A stretch of DNA of 64,000 nt. It comes from Chiridota heheva. Lineage: Eukaryota; Echinodermata; Holothuroidea; Apodida; Chiridotidae. The notes below the pieces were generated by a model. It was not told the origin of the DNA. It did no database searches and saw only the letters and a program-made list of their open reading frames with translations. Position 1 is the stretch's first letter. Every line of letters begins with the position of its first letter. Made by a program: the position numbers and the translations under genes. Below, piece by piece: positions 1 through 22,500 of this stretch. The stretch covers positions 697,001 to 761,000 of the forward strand of contig JAIGNY010001857.1 in the NCBI GenBank assembly GCA_020152595.1. The letters run 5' to 3'.

Positions 1-128
1 TAATCTTTGAGCTATTGCTAGATTTAGTGATCTTAATACACAATAGTATTGTTGCTAGATTTAGTGATCTTAATACACATTAGTATTGTTGCTAGATTAA
101 GTGATCTTTATACACTTTAGTATTGTTA
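1..128. repeat. 53-bp tandem repeat, about 2.4 copies
   Basis: The phrase 'ttgctagatttagtgatctt' recurs about every 53 bases with few changes, each copy ending in 'agtattg'. The array is cut by the window edge, so its full length is unknown. It should lie in an MCM3 intron because the first visible MCM3 exon starts at 1584. Confidence 0.8.
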
Positions 129-218
129 ACACAAATGGGGCAGCTATAACAAAGGGAAGTATATTGTAACATAATAGTTTATAGGCAACATATTTTAATG
201 TTTTGTTTTTTATCCAAG

Positions 219-485
219 TTCCAGAGCTTCCCTCACCCATCACAACTCTATAGCCGAGCTCTTCCAGAAAAACCCTCTAGATAAAATTATCTCCTTCCTT
301 CATCATGTCTCCCTCTACAACCATATTTAGCCCTTCTCTCCCACCCCTCTCTGCTTGGCTATTAGTCCCCGTACTTCTCTCAGACTCCTGTTTTCTTTTC
401 TTCCTACCTCTGGAATGATCTAACCTCTCAGGCACAATTTGACCCTCGCTGTCGTGGTGCTGTTAAGCCCTCATCAAACAAACAA
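219..485 (+). mobile_element. Non-LTR retrotransposon, 3'-terminal fragment (copy 1)
   Basis: This stretch parallels the end of the longer copy that follows: the 'ccagagcttccctc' coding end, 'ataaaattatctccttcctt', then the 3' UTR ending in 'tgatctaacctctcaggcac' and a CAAA-type tail. Only the last 270 bases of the element are present, the usual 5' truncation of target-primed reverse transcription. It abuts the second copy with no clear unique spacer. Confidence 0.75.
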
Positions 486-1562
486 ACCTTTGGTTTTGAA
501 AACTCAAACTCACCCTAACCTCTTCATCAATCTCCACAATCAAATCAAAGACCAAATCTCAAATTACACCTCCATCTATACTGATGGCTCCAAGGAAGGC
601 AACAAGACAGCTGCTGCTGCCATCATCCAAGACATCACCCTCAGTAGCAGACTTCCTGACTACTCATCCATCTTTTCAGCCGAGGCTAAGGCCATTCTCC
701 TCGCCTTCCACTTTATTGAGTACTCTCCTCTAAGTCACTTTGCCATTTTCTCTGACTCAAAGGCTGTTCTTACTTCATTACTCAATCTTAAATGGGATAA
801 CCTCACCTGCCACCTCCTCCTGCGGAAACTCTTTTCTCCCACCCTCTGCAGGAAAAGTGTTCTTTTCTTCTGGATACCCAGTCATGTTGGCATCCCTGGC
901 AATGACAGGGCTGATACAGCCGCTAAGCTTGCCCTTAACCTCCTCCCTTCCCCTTTTCCCAAAACCCTCTTCGACATCAAACCGCTTATCGCTTCTCTTG
1001 TTCGTGACCGCTGGCAAACCTTATGGAACTTCCAAATTGATAACAAACTCCATGTTATCCAGCCCACAATCCCGATCAAATCCACCATCAACAACCTTTC
1101 TCGTATCGACAACGTTCATATTACCCGTCTTAGAATTGGTCACACCCACCTCACTCACTCCCACCTCCTTATTGGTTCCCCCCAACCCCTCTGTAACAAT
1201 TGCCACTGCATCCTCACAATCCAACACGTTCTCCTTGCTTGCCCCCTGTACAACCTTCCCAGAGCTTCCCTCGCTCCCCACAACTCACTTCCAGAAAAAT
1301 CCTCCAGATAAAATAATCTCCTTCCTTCAGCATGCATCCCTCTACAACCATATTTAATTCTCCTCTTCCACCCCCTCTCTACTTTGTTTTTGTTTTACCC
1401 ATGCACCTCTCTCGATCACAGCTTTCTGGCTTTTGTTCTTGAATTTCTCTCATTCTCCCCCTGGTCTCTTTCCTTACTACCTCTAAAATGATCTGACCTC
1501 TCAGGCACAATTTGACCTTCGTTGTCGTGGTGCCGTTAAGACCTCATCAAACAAACAAACAA
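486..1562 (+). mobile_element. Non-LTR retrotransposon fragment encoding RNase H (copy 2)
   Basis: An open frame to 1311 encodes a type I RNase H domain: Asp in YTDGSK (about 580), Glu in FSAEAKAILL, Asp in IFSDSKA and the closing PGNDRADTAAK motif. The four acidic positions appear intact. A Cys-x2-Cys-x7-His-x4-Cys cluster follows near 1192-1243, as is common at the C-terminus of RNase H-bearing non-LTR elements (I/Tad/R1-like groups). The 3' UTR ends in a (CAAA)n tail at about 1546-1562. Reverse transcriptase and endonuclease are missing, so this is a 5'-truncated insertion. The open frame begins inside the tail of copy 1, so its first 20 or so codons are not element sequence. Exact clade not determined. 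Confidence 0.9.
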
Positions 1563-1583
1563 ACTCTTTCTTTGTTCTTGCAG

Positions 1584-12498
<10,915 letters not shown>

Positions 12499-13705
12499 TA
12501 AGGGAGTGACAAAATATAATGAATTTGAACTCGTACTGCAGGAAGTGACGGGATACTCGTACTGTAGGAAGTGACGGGATACTTATACAATCAAGAAAGA
12601 CCAAACTTTTGACGGCCTAGAATATACATTTTCACAAAGGATGGATTTTAAAAAGTTTGAACATGTGTTCAAAAGTTGTTCTTTCCAGCTGCTTGTGCCA
12701 AAGTTTGGATGACACATTGAACCCATGGTAATACCACCCCATCATGTGTTCCTAATTTTCCAGTGTATGTGGTACTGGTTGAAAGTGAGGCATGACAGAC
12801 AGCTTGCATCATGTGTTCCTAATTTTCCAGTGTATGTGGTACTGGTGAAAGTGAGGCATGACAGATAGCTTGCGAGTGGAACAATTAAAACTATACCATT
12901 TTCACTTGCTTGTGCCTCGTGTCATAATTAGTATACATTATGTTGTAGCTCCTGCAAATTTGTACTTTCAAGTGGTGTAAGTAGCAGAGACAGTGTAGCT
13001 GTTTTTGAAAGGAATACAGCTTTTGCAAAATGTAGGAATTTAGAAATCTGACTTTGTGGTTGATAGTAGCTGAATTTGTGGCATCAGTTCCCGTTTTCTG
13101 CTTTCATCTGTTTGGGACTGGAATTAATTTTGATAATATCTCATTTCTTGAAAGTTGGAAGCAGAGGCGTTCTGACAAACGTCTATTTACCTCAAACTTC
13201 AATAAAGGGAGATTTTGGAAGTCAATTTATATTGCTTTTATGGAAGGAAGTTAATTTTTGGAATAAAATCTCATTTAGTTTTTTGAATTGTTGCATAATA
13301 TCTACACCAATATTTGAATCGTTTCATGTAAGTAATGAAAGATGTATCACTCAGTTAACCTTTTTGGGGTCTTAAAATGCATAAAATGTTACAATGTTTA
13401 AATTTCCAAAGAACTCTCTGTGATGGTGAGAGTCTTGTTTCTATCTGCATAATTTCTTAGAGAAATTTTTTCTATGAATTAAGACTATGAATAGTATCTT
13501 GCTATTCATTTGCCTGTTGTCCAAATGCCTATTCGTAATATTTTATTAAAGACATTGAACAATATCAACAAAATGTGTAAATCGTTCATGTTTATTTTGT
13601 ACATAGGAATATACTGTACATGTATCTAATTTGTACAGATTTTGTATTGTAATTGACATTGTTTCTGTTGCTTGAAACCTTCAATAAAATGTGGAGCGAT
13701 GAAAT
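12499..13705 (+). other. MCM3 3' UTR
   Basis: From the stop at 12496-12498 to a polyadenylation signal AATAAA at 13683-13688. It includes a duplicated stretch near 12530-12580 ('aggaagtgacgggatac' twice) and a 66-base direct duplication near 12742-12870 ('catgtgttcctaattttcca' twice). The end point is inferred from the signal, not from transcript data. Confidence 0.6.
13683..13688 (+). terminator. Polyadenylation signal, probably MCM3
   Basis: Canonical AATAAA in 'cttcaataaaatgtgg', about 1.2 kb after the MCM3 stop, followed within 30 bases by a GT-containing stretch. No other gene on this strand lies between. Confidence 0.55.
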
Positions 13706-14259
13706 GCTGAAGCTATTTTTATTTCTCAGGTGTAGAGTGTAAAGAAAAGGTAACGCTTCAATCCAGATTGACAATTATAGGAAAGGATTCAAAATTGTTT
13801 GTCTGCTTAATAATGAGCAAACTTGGCTAGTACAATGTTGATGACTTGGGTCTTAGTATCTAGACCTGAGACTTATATTAAACTTAAAATTACTTTTCAA
13901 TGGTGGGTGTATGACTGTGAAAAAAGAGCTAAGAGAAGCAAACAATATCATTACATTACCTAATTCCAAAGCCACCCTTTTAACTTTTAATCTTACCAAC
14001 AAATATCCTACCCTCTATAAAAATAATTATATTTTATTTGAATCTTACAATTTTATTCGTCCTACAAACCGAATTTAATTGGCAAAGTTGTATCACAGCA
14101 AGCAAACAATACTCGATAGGTGATCAGGCCATCTAGACGGCACCTTTTGCAAGGAAGACATGTACCCTCCCATGAAATGGAACATGTGAGTTCTTTGGTT
14201 GATTGGTTCCTTCATTAAGTGATGTAGTATCTTTATCTAATATGAACCAGAATCATATG

Positions 14260-15000
14260 CTAATAGATTTGCAAGTTTTGTATTAACTGTCATGTCATTG
14301 CATATCATGAAATGTTTGTTCCAGGATATTTATTCATAAGCCATGCCCACCATACAAAAATAAAGATAAAAATGGTGACAACATGACAAACATTTGCACA
14401 AAAACTAACAACATTATCATTGTGCACTTCACATTAAGCCCTGCCTATCATGCATACCAATGACATGTGTTGATAACAAGCATGTATACAATAACACATG
14501 CACAGTATGACGCAAAATGGACAGTTTCTCATTTATTACATTTTCACTTTTAAGCCCCGCCCACTTATTAATGTGTGACATCATTACCAAACAATAGGGC
14601 AGGTACATCTGCAGAACATGACAGGTGTACAACATGATGTGAATCCAGTTGTTTTTGAGATGTGGTGTTTACAAGCTACTTTGCAAAATCTTATTAAGCC
14701 ACACCCACTATGTATGTTAAAGTAAGTCAATGTTTTAACACCGTGAACGTGTACACAACTGCAAGCCCAGCCCACTCATTAGTATGCATGACAGAAGTCA
14801 AAAACAATGGAGCACATCTACGGACCATCTGTGTACCACATGTGATATGAATCCAGCTAGTGTATCGTTCTTGAGACATCATACTTACGAGCTTGTCACA
14901 GACATACATACATACACCATCATGACTGCATAGATTCATGTTATAAGCATCAGAACCAAAAAGGAACAAAATGGTGTAGAAAGGTGTTCTTCTTGGGACA
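14260..15000 (-). repeat. Inverted copy of the ~280-bp repeat block (about 3 units)
   Basis: On the minus strand this reads as the block at 7720-8720: 'agtgggcggggcttaa', 'tgtggtacacagatg', 'gagcttgtaa' and 'tggttctgatgc' at the edge near 14940. Three units are recognisable. With 7720-8720 it forms a large imperfect inverted repeat across the 3' end of MCM3. Confidence 0.75.
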
Positions 15001-15037
15001 TTCTCCAAGTTGTGTAGAAATGAGAATAACACGACTT

Positions 15038-15290
15038 GTCCTTCTCCTTAAAAATTTGTTCCAGCAAATCATAACACAAACTTACTGTAGCAAATAGTGA
15101 GACCAATTTATCTTAATTAAAATAACCACACAATAAGGGCTTCCTCCATTGCTAATAAGATACTCAGCACCAACTTCCACAACAACTAAGGTTTTCAGAA
15201 TAAAGAAAATAAAAAAGAAAAATCTGACCCAACCTGGTTATTTATCAGGTCGGGTCTGACTGAAACTTTAAGGAGCAGAACAACTAATGA
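15038..15290 (+). repeat. 245-bp interspersed repeat, copy B
   Basis: Same sequence as 3797-4042 ('ccttaaaaatttgttccagc' through 'gagcagaacaactaatgagc'), diverged by scattered substitutions and an A-rich insertion. Same orientation, outside MCM3. Confidence 0.85.
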
Positions 15291-16162
15291 GCAAGATGTT
15301 AATCCAGTGAGTTGCTGACCTTTTTGGCTCTGCCACATAAATTGTGAAATGATTAAATGTTTTTCCAGGAAACATGACATAAAATGTATCATTTCATATC
15401 AATTACTTGACCTTTGACCTTTAAATGACATGTTCTATTATGTGTGAGCCAACACTACCACCTTCCACCAACCCACCAAGTAACATTAACCAGCATAAAG
15501 TGCCAGCCCAATCTCACTTCAGCTTTTCCCAGGAAGCGCGACACAATGTACTATTCTAATCAATTCTTTGGTTTGGATTGTTGATGTTAAACGGCACCGC
15601 GACTGTCAGACCTTTTAAGTGGCGTATTCCGTTATGTGGGACAAAACCCTGCATCGCCCTCCACCAAACCACCCAAGTAAAAACCTCGAGCCAACCAAGG
15701 ATGAATACAATAGCAATTAACGAAATGCAACACAAAGTTTACCATTTTGACCTCTGACCTTTGGGCTACATCTTTCCCCAAGGCACAACTCCTGAATAGA
15801 ATATTTGACCTCTTTCTGCGGTACATACTCTGCATCACTTACCACCAACCCAATATCACTTAGTTATCCCAGGAAGCGCAAGACAAAATTTACTATTTTC
15901 AAATCAATTATATTAGACCTCTAACCTTTAAATGACATCCCACTATATGTGGGACATAACCTTGCACCAACCCACCAAGTAAGAAACTGGACACCAACCC
16001 ATCAAAAATAGCACTATAAAATAGCACTTACAAAGTTTTTTTCCAACGAAATGCAGCACAAAATGTAGCATTATTATTTGGCATCTTGACCTTTTAAGTG
16101 ACATGTCATATCTTTTGCAAGACAACTACATCATCCTTTATCAACACCCCAAGTAACACTCC

Positions 16163-16700
16163 AATTGCACTTACGGGTTTCTTGCACTTACGGGTTTCTT
16201 GCACTTACGGGTTTCTTGCACTTACGGGTTTCTTGCACTTACGGGTTTCTTGCACTTACGGGTTTCTTGCACTTACGGGTTTCTTGCACTTACGGGTTTC
16301 TTGCACTTACGGGTTTCTTGCACTTACGGGTTTCTTGCACTTACGGGTTTCTTGCACTTACGGGTTTCTTGCACTTACGGGTTTCTTGCACTTACGGTTT
16401 CTTGCACTTACGGGTTTCTTGCACTTACGGGTTTCTTGCACTTACGGGTTTCTTGCACTTACGGGTTTCTTGCACTTACGGGTTTCTTGCACTTACGGGT
16501 TTCTTGCACTTACGGTTTCTTGCACTTACGGGTTTCTTGCACTTACGGGTTTCTTGCACTTACGGGTTTCTTGCACTTACGGGTTTCTTGCACTTACGGG
16601 TTTCTTGCACTTACGGGTTTCTTGCACTTACGGGTTTCTTGCACTTACGGGTTTCTTGCACTTACGGGTTTCTTGCACTTACGGGCTTCTTAAACTTACG
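16163..16700 (+). repeat. 17-bp minisatellite 'gcacttacgggtttctt', about 31 copies
   Basis: Nearly identical 17-base units, with two 16-base variants missing one g (near 16395 and 16513) and diverged final units ('acgggcttcttaaactt'). Because 17 is not a multiple of 3 and the unit lacks stops, all three plus frames stay open and encode a 17-residue periodic string; these are not genes. The unit resembles the 'cacttcagcttttccc' segment of the surrounding satellite, so it probably arose by local expansion of one satellite monomer. Confidence 0.97.
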
Positions 16701-16794
16701 GGCTTTTCACGACATGTGACAAACCAAAATTTACCATTTTAAATCAATTATTTGACCTAACCTCAAGTGACAAGTCTCATTTTATACAGGACAC

Positions 16795-17045
16795 AACTCT
16801 ATATCACCTTCCACCAACCCACCAAGGACCATCCTATATCACCTTCCATCAACCCACCAAGGACCAACCCACCAAGGACCAACCCACCAAGGACCAACCA
16901 ACCTATATCACCTTTCACCAACCCACCAAGGACCAACCTATATCACCTTTCACCAACCCACCAAGGACCAACCTATATCACCTTCCACTAATCCACCAAG
17001 AACCAACCTATATCACCTTCCACCAACCCACCAAGGACCAACCCA
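16795..17045 (+). repeat. Minisatellite 'accaacccaccaaggacc', variable unit
   Basis: Repeats of 'ccaccaacccaccaaggacc' with or without 'aacctatatcacctt', giving unit lengths of about 15 and 37 bases. It expands the 'caccaacccaccaagtaa' part of the host satellite monomer. Confidence 0.9.
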
Positions 17046-17434
17046 ATGGTTTTCCCAGTAAGCGTAATACAAAATGTACTATTTTTAATCAATTATTTGA
17101 TCTCTGATCTTTAAGGTACATCACCCCACACCCTCGCAGCAAGTTTCAACTTTACAGCTTTTATTATTGTTTTCTCTGGAGATACAACAAGATTTTGGGC
17201 ACTCACCCACACACGCCTTGTATACTATATGCTGTGATAAAGTCATTACTTCCAATTTAAAAACAACTAGCGACATTTAAAACTTGGGTCTCTTGTACTC
17301 AGAACGGTCAAGATACAGTAGAATCTGTTTGTCCTCGATCGTACAAAGACAGGCTGGTAACCAACTGGTAGCTGTGTCCCTTTTTAAAGGTTTGTGCCCT
17401 CTTTTATGAGAAGGGTATATGCAGAATCTGTGGC

Positions 17435-17712
17435 ATGCTTGTTATTATTATTATTAAGGAATTTATATGGTGCACATATTTGTACGTAAACATACATTCA
17501 ATGGCGCCTTTCACAAAAAGCATGAAAAAATAAACGAGTTTTTAATTTCCGTTTAAAAATGAGTTAAACTTTGTACATTCTCGCACTTCACTGGGAAGGG
17601 TATTCCATTGTTTTGGTGCATCAACTGCAAACAAGCGATCACTCAGTGTTACACAATTCGTGGATGGTATCTTGAAATTCTTTTGGCGATTTGATCGTAG
17701 GGTATATTGACT
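17435..17712 (-). mobile_element. Non-LTR retrotransposon 3' fragment (end of ORF2 plus UTR)
   Basis: The minus strand reads from about 17700 DRLFAVDAPKQWNTLPSEVR, then ECTKFNSFLNGN-stop near 17535, the characteristic last 40 residues of CR1/L2-type elements (FAV-AP-WN-LP pattern). A short 3' UTR ends in an ATT/TAA microsatellite at 17437-17455. Everything upstream is truncated. Confidence 0.8.
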
Positions 17713-18024
17713 ATTGTTCACAAATATGCAAAAATGACTACACCATGGAGTTTAGTCACTTTTATAATTTATTATCTCTTTTTTATACATGCTTGTAAAA
17801 ACAACTTAACACCAATGCAAATTATCAAAACAAATCTAAACCTTTGTCCCATATATGCTTTGCTTTAAACTTGGATAATGAAACTACTGTAATTAATGTC
17901 AAATGTACTTTGGTTATTTTTCAAATGTATAACAATGAAGAATCTTCATTTTAAGATACTGGCCTTAATACTCAAGTAGACATTTTGGAAGGTCTCGCCT
18001 TTTTAATTTGAATCATCTCCACAA

Positions 18025-18205
18025 TATAAGACCTCTGTGACAGTGTGGTAAAGCTACAGCTTTCTAATCTAGCGTCCCAGGTTCGATACCCGGTGGGTCT
18101 CCAACCAGTGCTCCATGACTGGTTGATAAAACGGCCATGGGCGTCTTGAGGTAAATACTCCAATGGAGGTCTGTTGGGACGTTATAAACCTTGGTAAACC
18201 AACCA
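18025..18205 (+). mobile_element. tRNA-derived SINE
   Basis: The head 'gacctctgtgacagtgtggt ... ggttcgatacccggtgggtct' contains pol III box A- and box B-like sequences and a weak acceptor stem (agacc with ggtct). The body has 'accagtgctccatgactggt', 'cggccatgggcgtcttgagg' and 'gttgggacgttataaacc', then an 'aaccaacca' tail. The body is shared in degraded form with 38015-38118. The anticodon arm is distorted, so this is not a functional tRNA. Confidence 0.75.
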
Positions 18206-19184
18206 ACAAATATGTTATTTTTGGTTGTCTCCCTACTATGTATGTAGTATATCCTAATTGCCTATTTTCTGTTAATTTTTAAAGCCAGGTGTTCTCGTTT
18301 AAAATGCTATTGATAACAAGAATCGGTTCTTTTAAGGCAAACCTTCCATTGTTACCATTTTCTTTCAAGTGATATATAAATTGCTATTGAGACCTAGACT
18401 TAGTGTTTTCAGTTCTTTTCAGGCCAGAACTTCCTTTTGTGAGCTAGACGCAAATTACTATTGAGACCATAACTTATTTTTCTCTTTTCTTTTGAGAAAT
18501 ACCACCAACATTTAATGACAATCACTATCTCTTTTAGCTTATAGGTAAGACAATAAAATTTGCTGTCCAGAAGCAGTTTCTGGAATACACCTCAAGCCAT
18601 GCCAAACACAATGGACATGTGTTTGCTAGATGTCTTTAGTTTGATTTCTTAATAGTACCAACTTTTGAAGGCCATTAAATAATTACCAACTTTTTTGTAA
18701 TCACAAATTATGAATTTACCAAGTTTTCAATGTATATCTCTGGCTGTACCTCTAATTGTTTTCTAACATTGACTACAACTGGGCATAATTGTTTGAAGAA
18801 TTAATGGGAGTTACTGATGAGAAGCAGGGGCACAACAACAATTTGCCAAATAGCAACATTTCCTCTTCAAACAAGTGAAAATGGTTGTCATCAAAAACAC
18901 GACCATCCATTGGACAAAAAAAGTGTTTGGATGACACATGATGTGGGCAAAATGAGTTGTGGCACCTGGATCCTACACCTCACTGGTTGCTTTGTGACCA
19001 ATAGGATTACCCTTTCACTTTTCTCTCTACCAGAAGACAACATGTGGACAAATGAACAGGATACAAATTGCACTTTTCTGTTTCTATCTGTATGTTTTAA
19101 CAATCATTCAATAAAGGTCCGTCTCTAATTCATCTCACAAAGTTCTCTAAGCAGCATGAGTTTTGACTTTGCAAAAGTTTTTAT

Positions 19185-19521
19185 CCTAATGGTGCCACCA
19201 AGAGCCAACTGATGCCATTAAGAGTCAACTGATGCCATCAAGGAGTCAACTGATGCCATCAGGAGCCAACTGATGCCATTAGGAGCCCTCTGATGCCATC
19301 AGGAGCCAACAGATGCCATCAGGAGCCTACAGATGCCATCAGGAGCCAACTGATGCCATTAGGAGCCCTCTGATGCCATCAGGAGCCAACTGATGCCATC
19401 AGGAGCCAACAGATGCCATCAGGAGCCAACAGATGCCATTAGGAGCCCTCTGATGCCATCAGGAGCCCTCTGATGCCATCAGGAGCCAACAGATGCCATC
19501 AGGAGCCAACGGATGCCATCA
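19185..19521. repeat. 20-bp minisatellite 'tgatgccatcaggagccaac', about 16 copies, in the PDCL3 3' UTR
   Basis: Units alternate 'aggagccaac' and 'aggagccctc' variants. On the minus strand the array begins at the PDCL3 stop: the TGA at 19521-19519 is the first three bases of a diverged unit (TGATGGCATCCGTTGGCTCC). The 3' UTR therefore opens directly into the array. Confidence 0.95.
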
Positions 19522-22500
19522 GTAATCATCATCTGATGATGAGTCATCGTTCTGGTTGGTGTTCTTCCCTGAGAGTATTGAAACTGTTTTTCGTACTTGT
19601 GGTTCTGGTTTTTCATTCAGAGTTGTGTTGACAGCTCCAGCCTGACCAAGCTTCCATTCTAAATCTGTATGGAAAACAAATGTGTAACAAAGACTAAATT
19701 ATCTCACATAATAATTTTTTGATATGATTTCACAAACAGGTGGTTGAATTATAAAATAAGATCATTCATTGCTTGGATAACAATCCAATGCTTTATGAGA
19801 TACACTGTTGATTATTGCTTAGGGTATTAACATAACAAGAAAATATTTAACAAGAGACAAGATAGATACCCAAAAATCATAAAATATTTCCGAAATTTTC
19901 ATTCATATGATAAGGCTATCAAGAAACAAATTCGTGAAGAAAAACCATGCTGATATCTGATTCCGTTTTGGAGCTATTACATTTCAAAGATTTCAGCGGG
20001 TTTTTGAAAACATGCGTTAACTCCAGCCCCACTCCCAACTTCAATGTTCTTCAAGAGTGTGAGAATGATCTCTAAAGTTACGCATTATCACTTGATGGCA
20101 TTAAAAATACACTTATTCTTGTCACTACCATTGAGTCGACGAGTGAACACACAATTACAATAACGGGGTCGTTGCCTGCGTATTCGTTTATGATAGTAAC
20201 AATGCTATCACGAAATGCTTAATACGACCCGAACGAGAACACAGGTACGACGTATGGACAGACATAACATCGACAACCAAGTCGATGTCCACGGCCTTTG
20301 ATGACCAGTTGTGGTGCACTGGCATGTCTACCCAACCCAGGCTTGAACCCAGGGCCTCGTGGTCTGTAGACATGTATGATAACCGCTACACCACAGTAGG
20401 TAAACAGTACCATTGAGTGAAGCAGGGTGTCCTAATAAGTTGTATCCATGATGATTGCACCTAATGCTTCATCTAGGGAAGAACTTGATGTTGTTATTAA
20501 CTTGAGTCAACTTGTTGGCATTTTCTTGATTTTCAGGTAATGTTGCTTCTAGGTTAAAATTCAATTCATGGCTGCAAATACACAGCAACAGTTGCAAGTG
20601 ACAGGAATGTTCACCCACCAAGAAGAAGTCCAAAACTGGTCCCCATATCCACATGCCTCGTATCATGACCCAAGTATACAAACAAAGGAAATAACACTGC
20701 ATCAATCATCTACCTATGAGGCAACCACTAATGAAATGAGTCACAACAACAATGAAATGCATACTTTATGTACAGCTACAAAGATCATACAATTCTAAGA
20801 AGAACTGTCAGCATATTTAGTTAATTGATCAAAGTATGAGGAATTGCATACGCATGGTTTGCAATGTAATTACAGGAAGAAAGCAAACTTTCTGAGTTTC
20901 TTAAACATGAGGTTTGATAATGATGAGATATTGATTGGAGATTCATCACCACCTGCTCCTACAAGGAGTTACATTGCAAACTAGAGGTTATGCCTGTTCA
21001 TACATCTATCACCTGCTCTCCTACAAGGATTCACATTACAAACTAGAGGCTATGCCTGTTCATACATCCATCACCTGCTCTTCTACAAGGATTTACATTA
21101 CAAACTAGAGGCTATGCCTGTTCACACATTCATCACCTGCTCTCCTACAAGGATTTACATTACAAACTAGAAGCTATGCCTGTTCATACATCCATCACCT
21201 GCTCTCTTACAAGGATTTACATTACAAACTAAAGGCTATGCCTCTTCATACATCCATCACCTGCTCTCCTACAAGGATTTACATTACAAACTAGAGGCTA
21301 TGCCTGTTCATATATCCATTTTTCAGCAATCAAAATTTGATTAATAATTTGCATATTAAGACCTAACATTTTTGAAAGTTATAAAGCAGTTCAATTTTGC
21401 ATAATTTTAAATTATTATTTTTCAACGCGATGACGACGAGTGAACAAACAATTACAATGACGGGGTCATCGCCTGCGTAATCGGTTATGATAGTAACCTA
21501 TCACAAAACGCTTAATACAACCCGGACGAGAACACAGGTACGACGTACGGACAGACATAACATCAACAACCAAGTCAAGGTCCACAGCCTTTGATAACCA
21601 GTTGGGGTGCACTGGCATGTCTACCCAACCCAGGCTTGTACCCAGGACCTCGTGGTCTGTAGACATGTATGATAACCGCTACACCACAGTAGGTAGATTT
21701 ATTTTTCAAGGTTTTTACTTGATTTTTAAGTCATTTAGGCTTATGCTGCCTTAACCTGTCCAAGCAGAGTTAACTTACCATCAGCTGTTAAATTCATGCC
21801 ATTAAATTCAAATGGTCCAACCACCTGAGACTTCATCTCACCCTCAAAATAAAAGAACAGAGTTGGGAGGTTTTTGTCTGGGTAGTTTGGTATGCAGGTT
21901 GTAGATATACTCTTCAGGAACTTTGTGGCTGGAAATTTGGCGGCAAGTAATGAGAGATGCTGGTTAATGAGTGCACACAGGGGTATACTGTTGAGAAAGT
22001 AAGAATAATTTGATGTTTAATCAATAACATAGAGGCGCAGTGGCTCTGTGGTCAAGAAGTCTTGCTCGTATGCAAAAAGTACTATGTTCAAATCCCGCAG
22101 CAAGCACTGCATTGTGTCCTTGAACAAGACACTTTACTTGCTTTAGTCCACTCAGCTGCAAAATAAGTACCAGCATTACTGGGGAGTTAACCTGCGATGG
22201 ACTTGTGTCCTACCAGGAGGAGTCATATACTCACATCTGCTTATGCTAAGAAAACTGCAGATTAGCACCGGCCCTATGGGCATAATGGCTCAGATGGATT
22301 TAACTTTAATCAATAACATACAGTACATATTTTATATTTTGACAAGTAGTAACACAAAGTAGTGCAGATAAAATCAAAGCTTTTGTTCTGATTTAAAAAA
22401 CTGATTTAAGGAGATATATGAGAAACTACTCAGATGATTAAAGAAACTGATTTAAGGAAATATTTAAGAAACTCTCAGATGATTAAAGAAACTGATTTAA

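Larger units (their letters stand above)
15390..17120. repeat. Degenerate ~150-190 bp satellite with nested minisatellites
   Basis: Units share 'atcaattatttgacc', 'cctttaaatgacat', 'caccaacccaccaagtaa' and 'cccaggaagcgcgacacaa', beginning near 15400, 15560, 15720, 15890, 16030, 16720 and 17050. Two units carry internal expansions, annotated separately. No coding potential. Confidence 0.75.

Noticed and set aside
778-1337. Minus-strand ORFs opposite the RNase H frame
   Set aside because: Shadow frames of the retrotransposon coding strand, with no motifs.
16098-16742. Three overlapping ORFs of 164-214 codons with 17-residue repeats
   Set aside because: They are translations of the 17-bp minisatellite in three frames; no start context, splice sites or family resemblance.
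18030-18103. Possible functional tRNA gene
   Set aside because: Boxes A and B are present, but the anticodon arm does not fold properly and a SINE body follows directly; called as a SINE.
18817-19128. 103-codon plus ORF followed by AATAAA at 19110
   Set aside because: No recognisable domain and no splice or start support; a chance frame with a nearby AATAAA is more likely.
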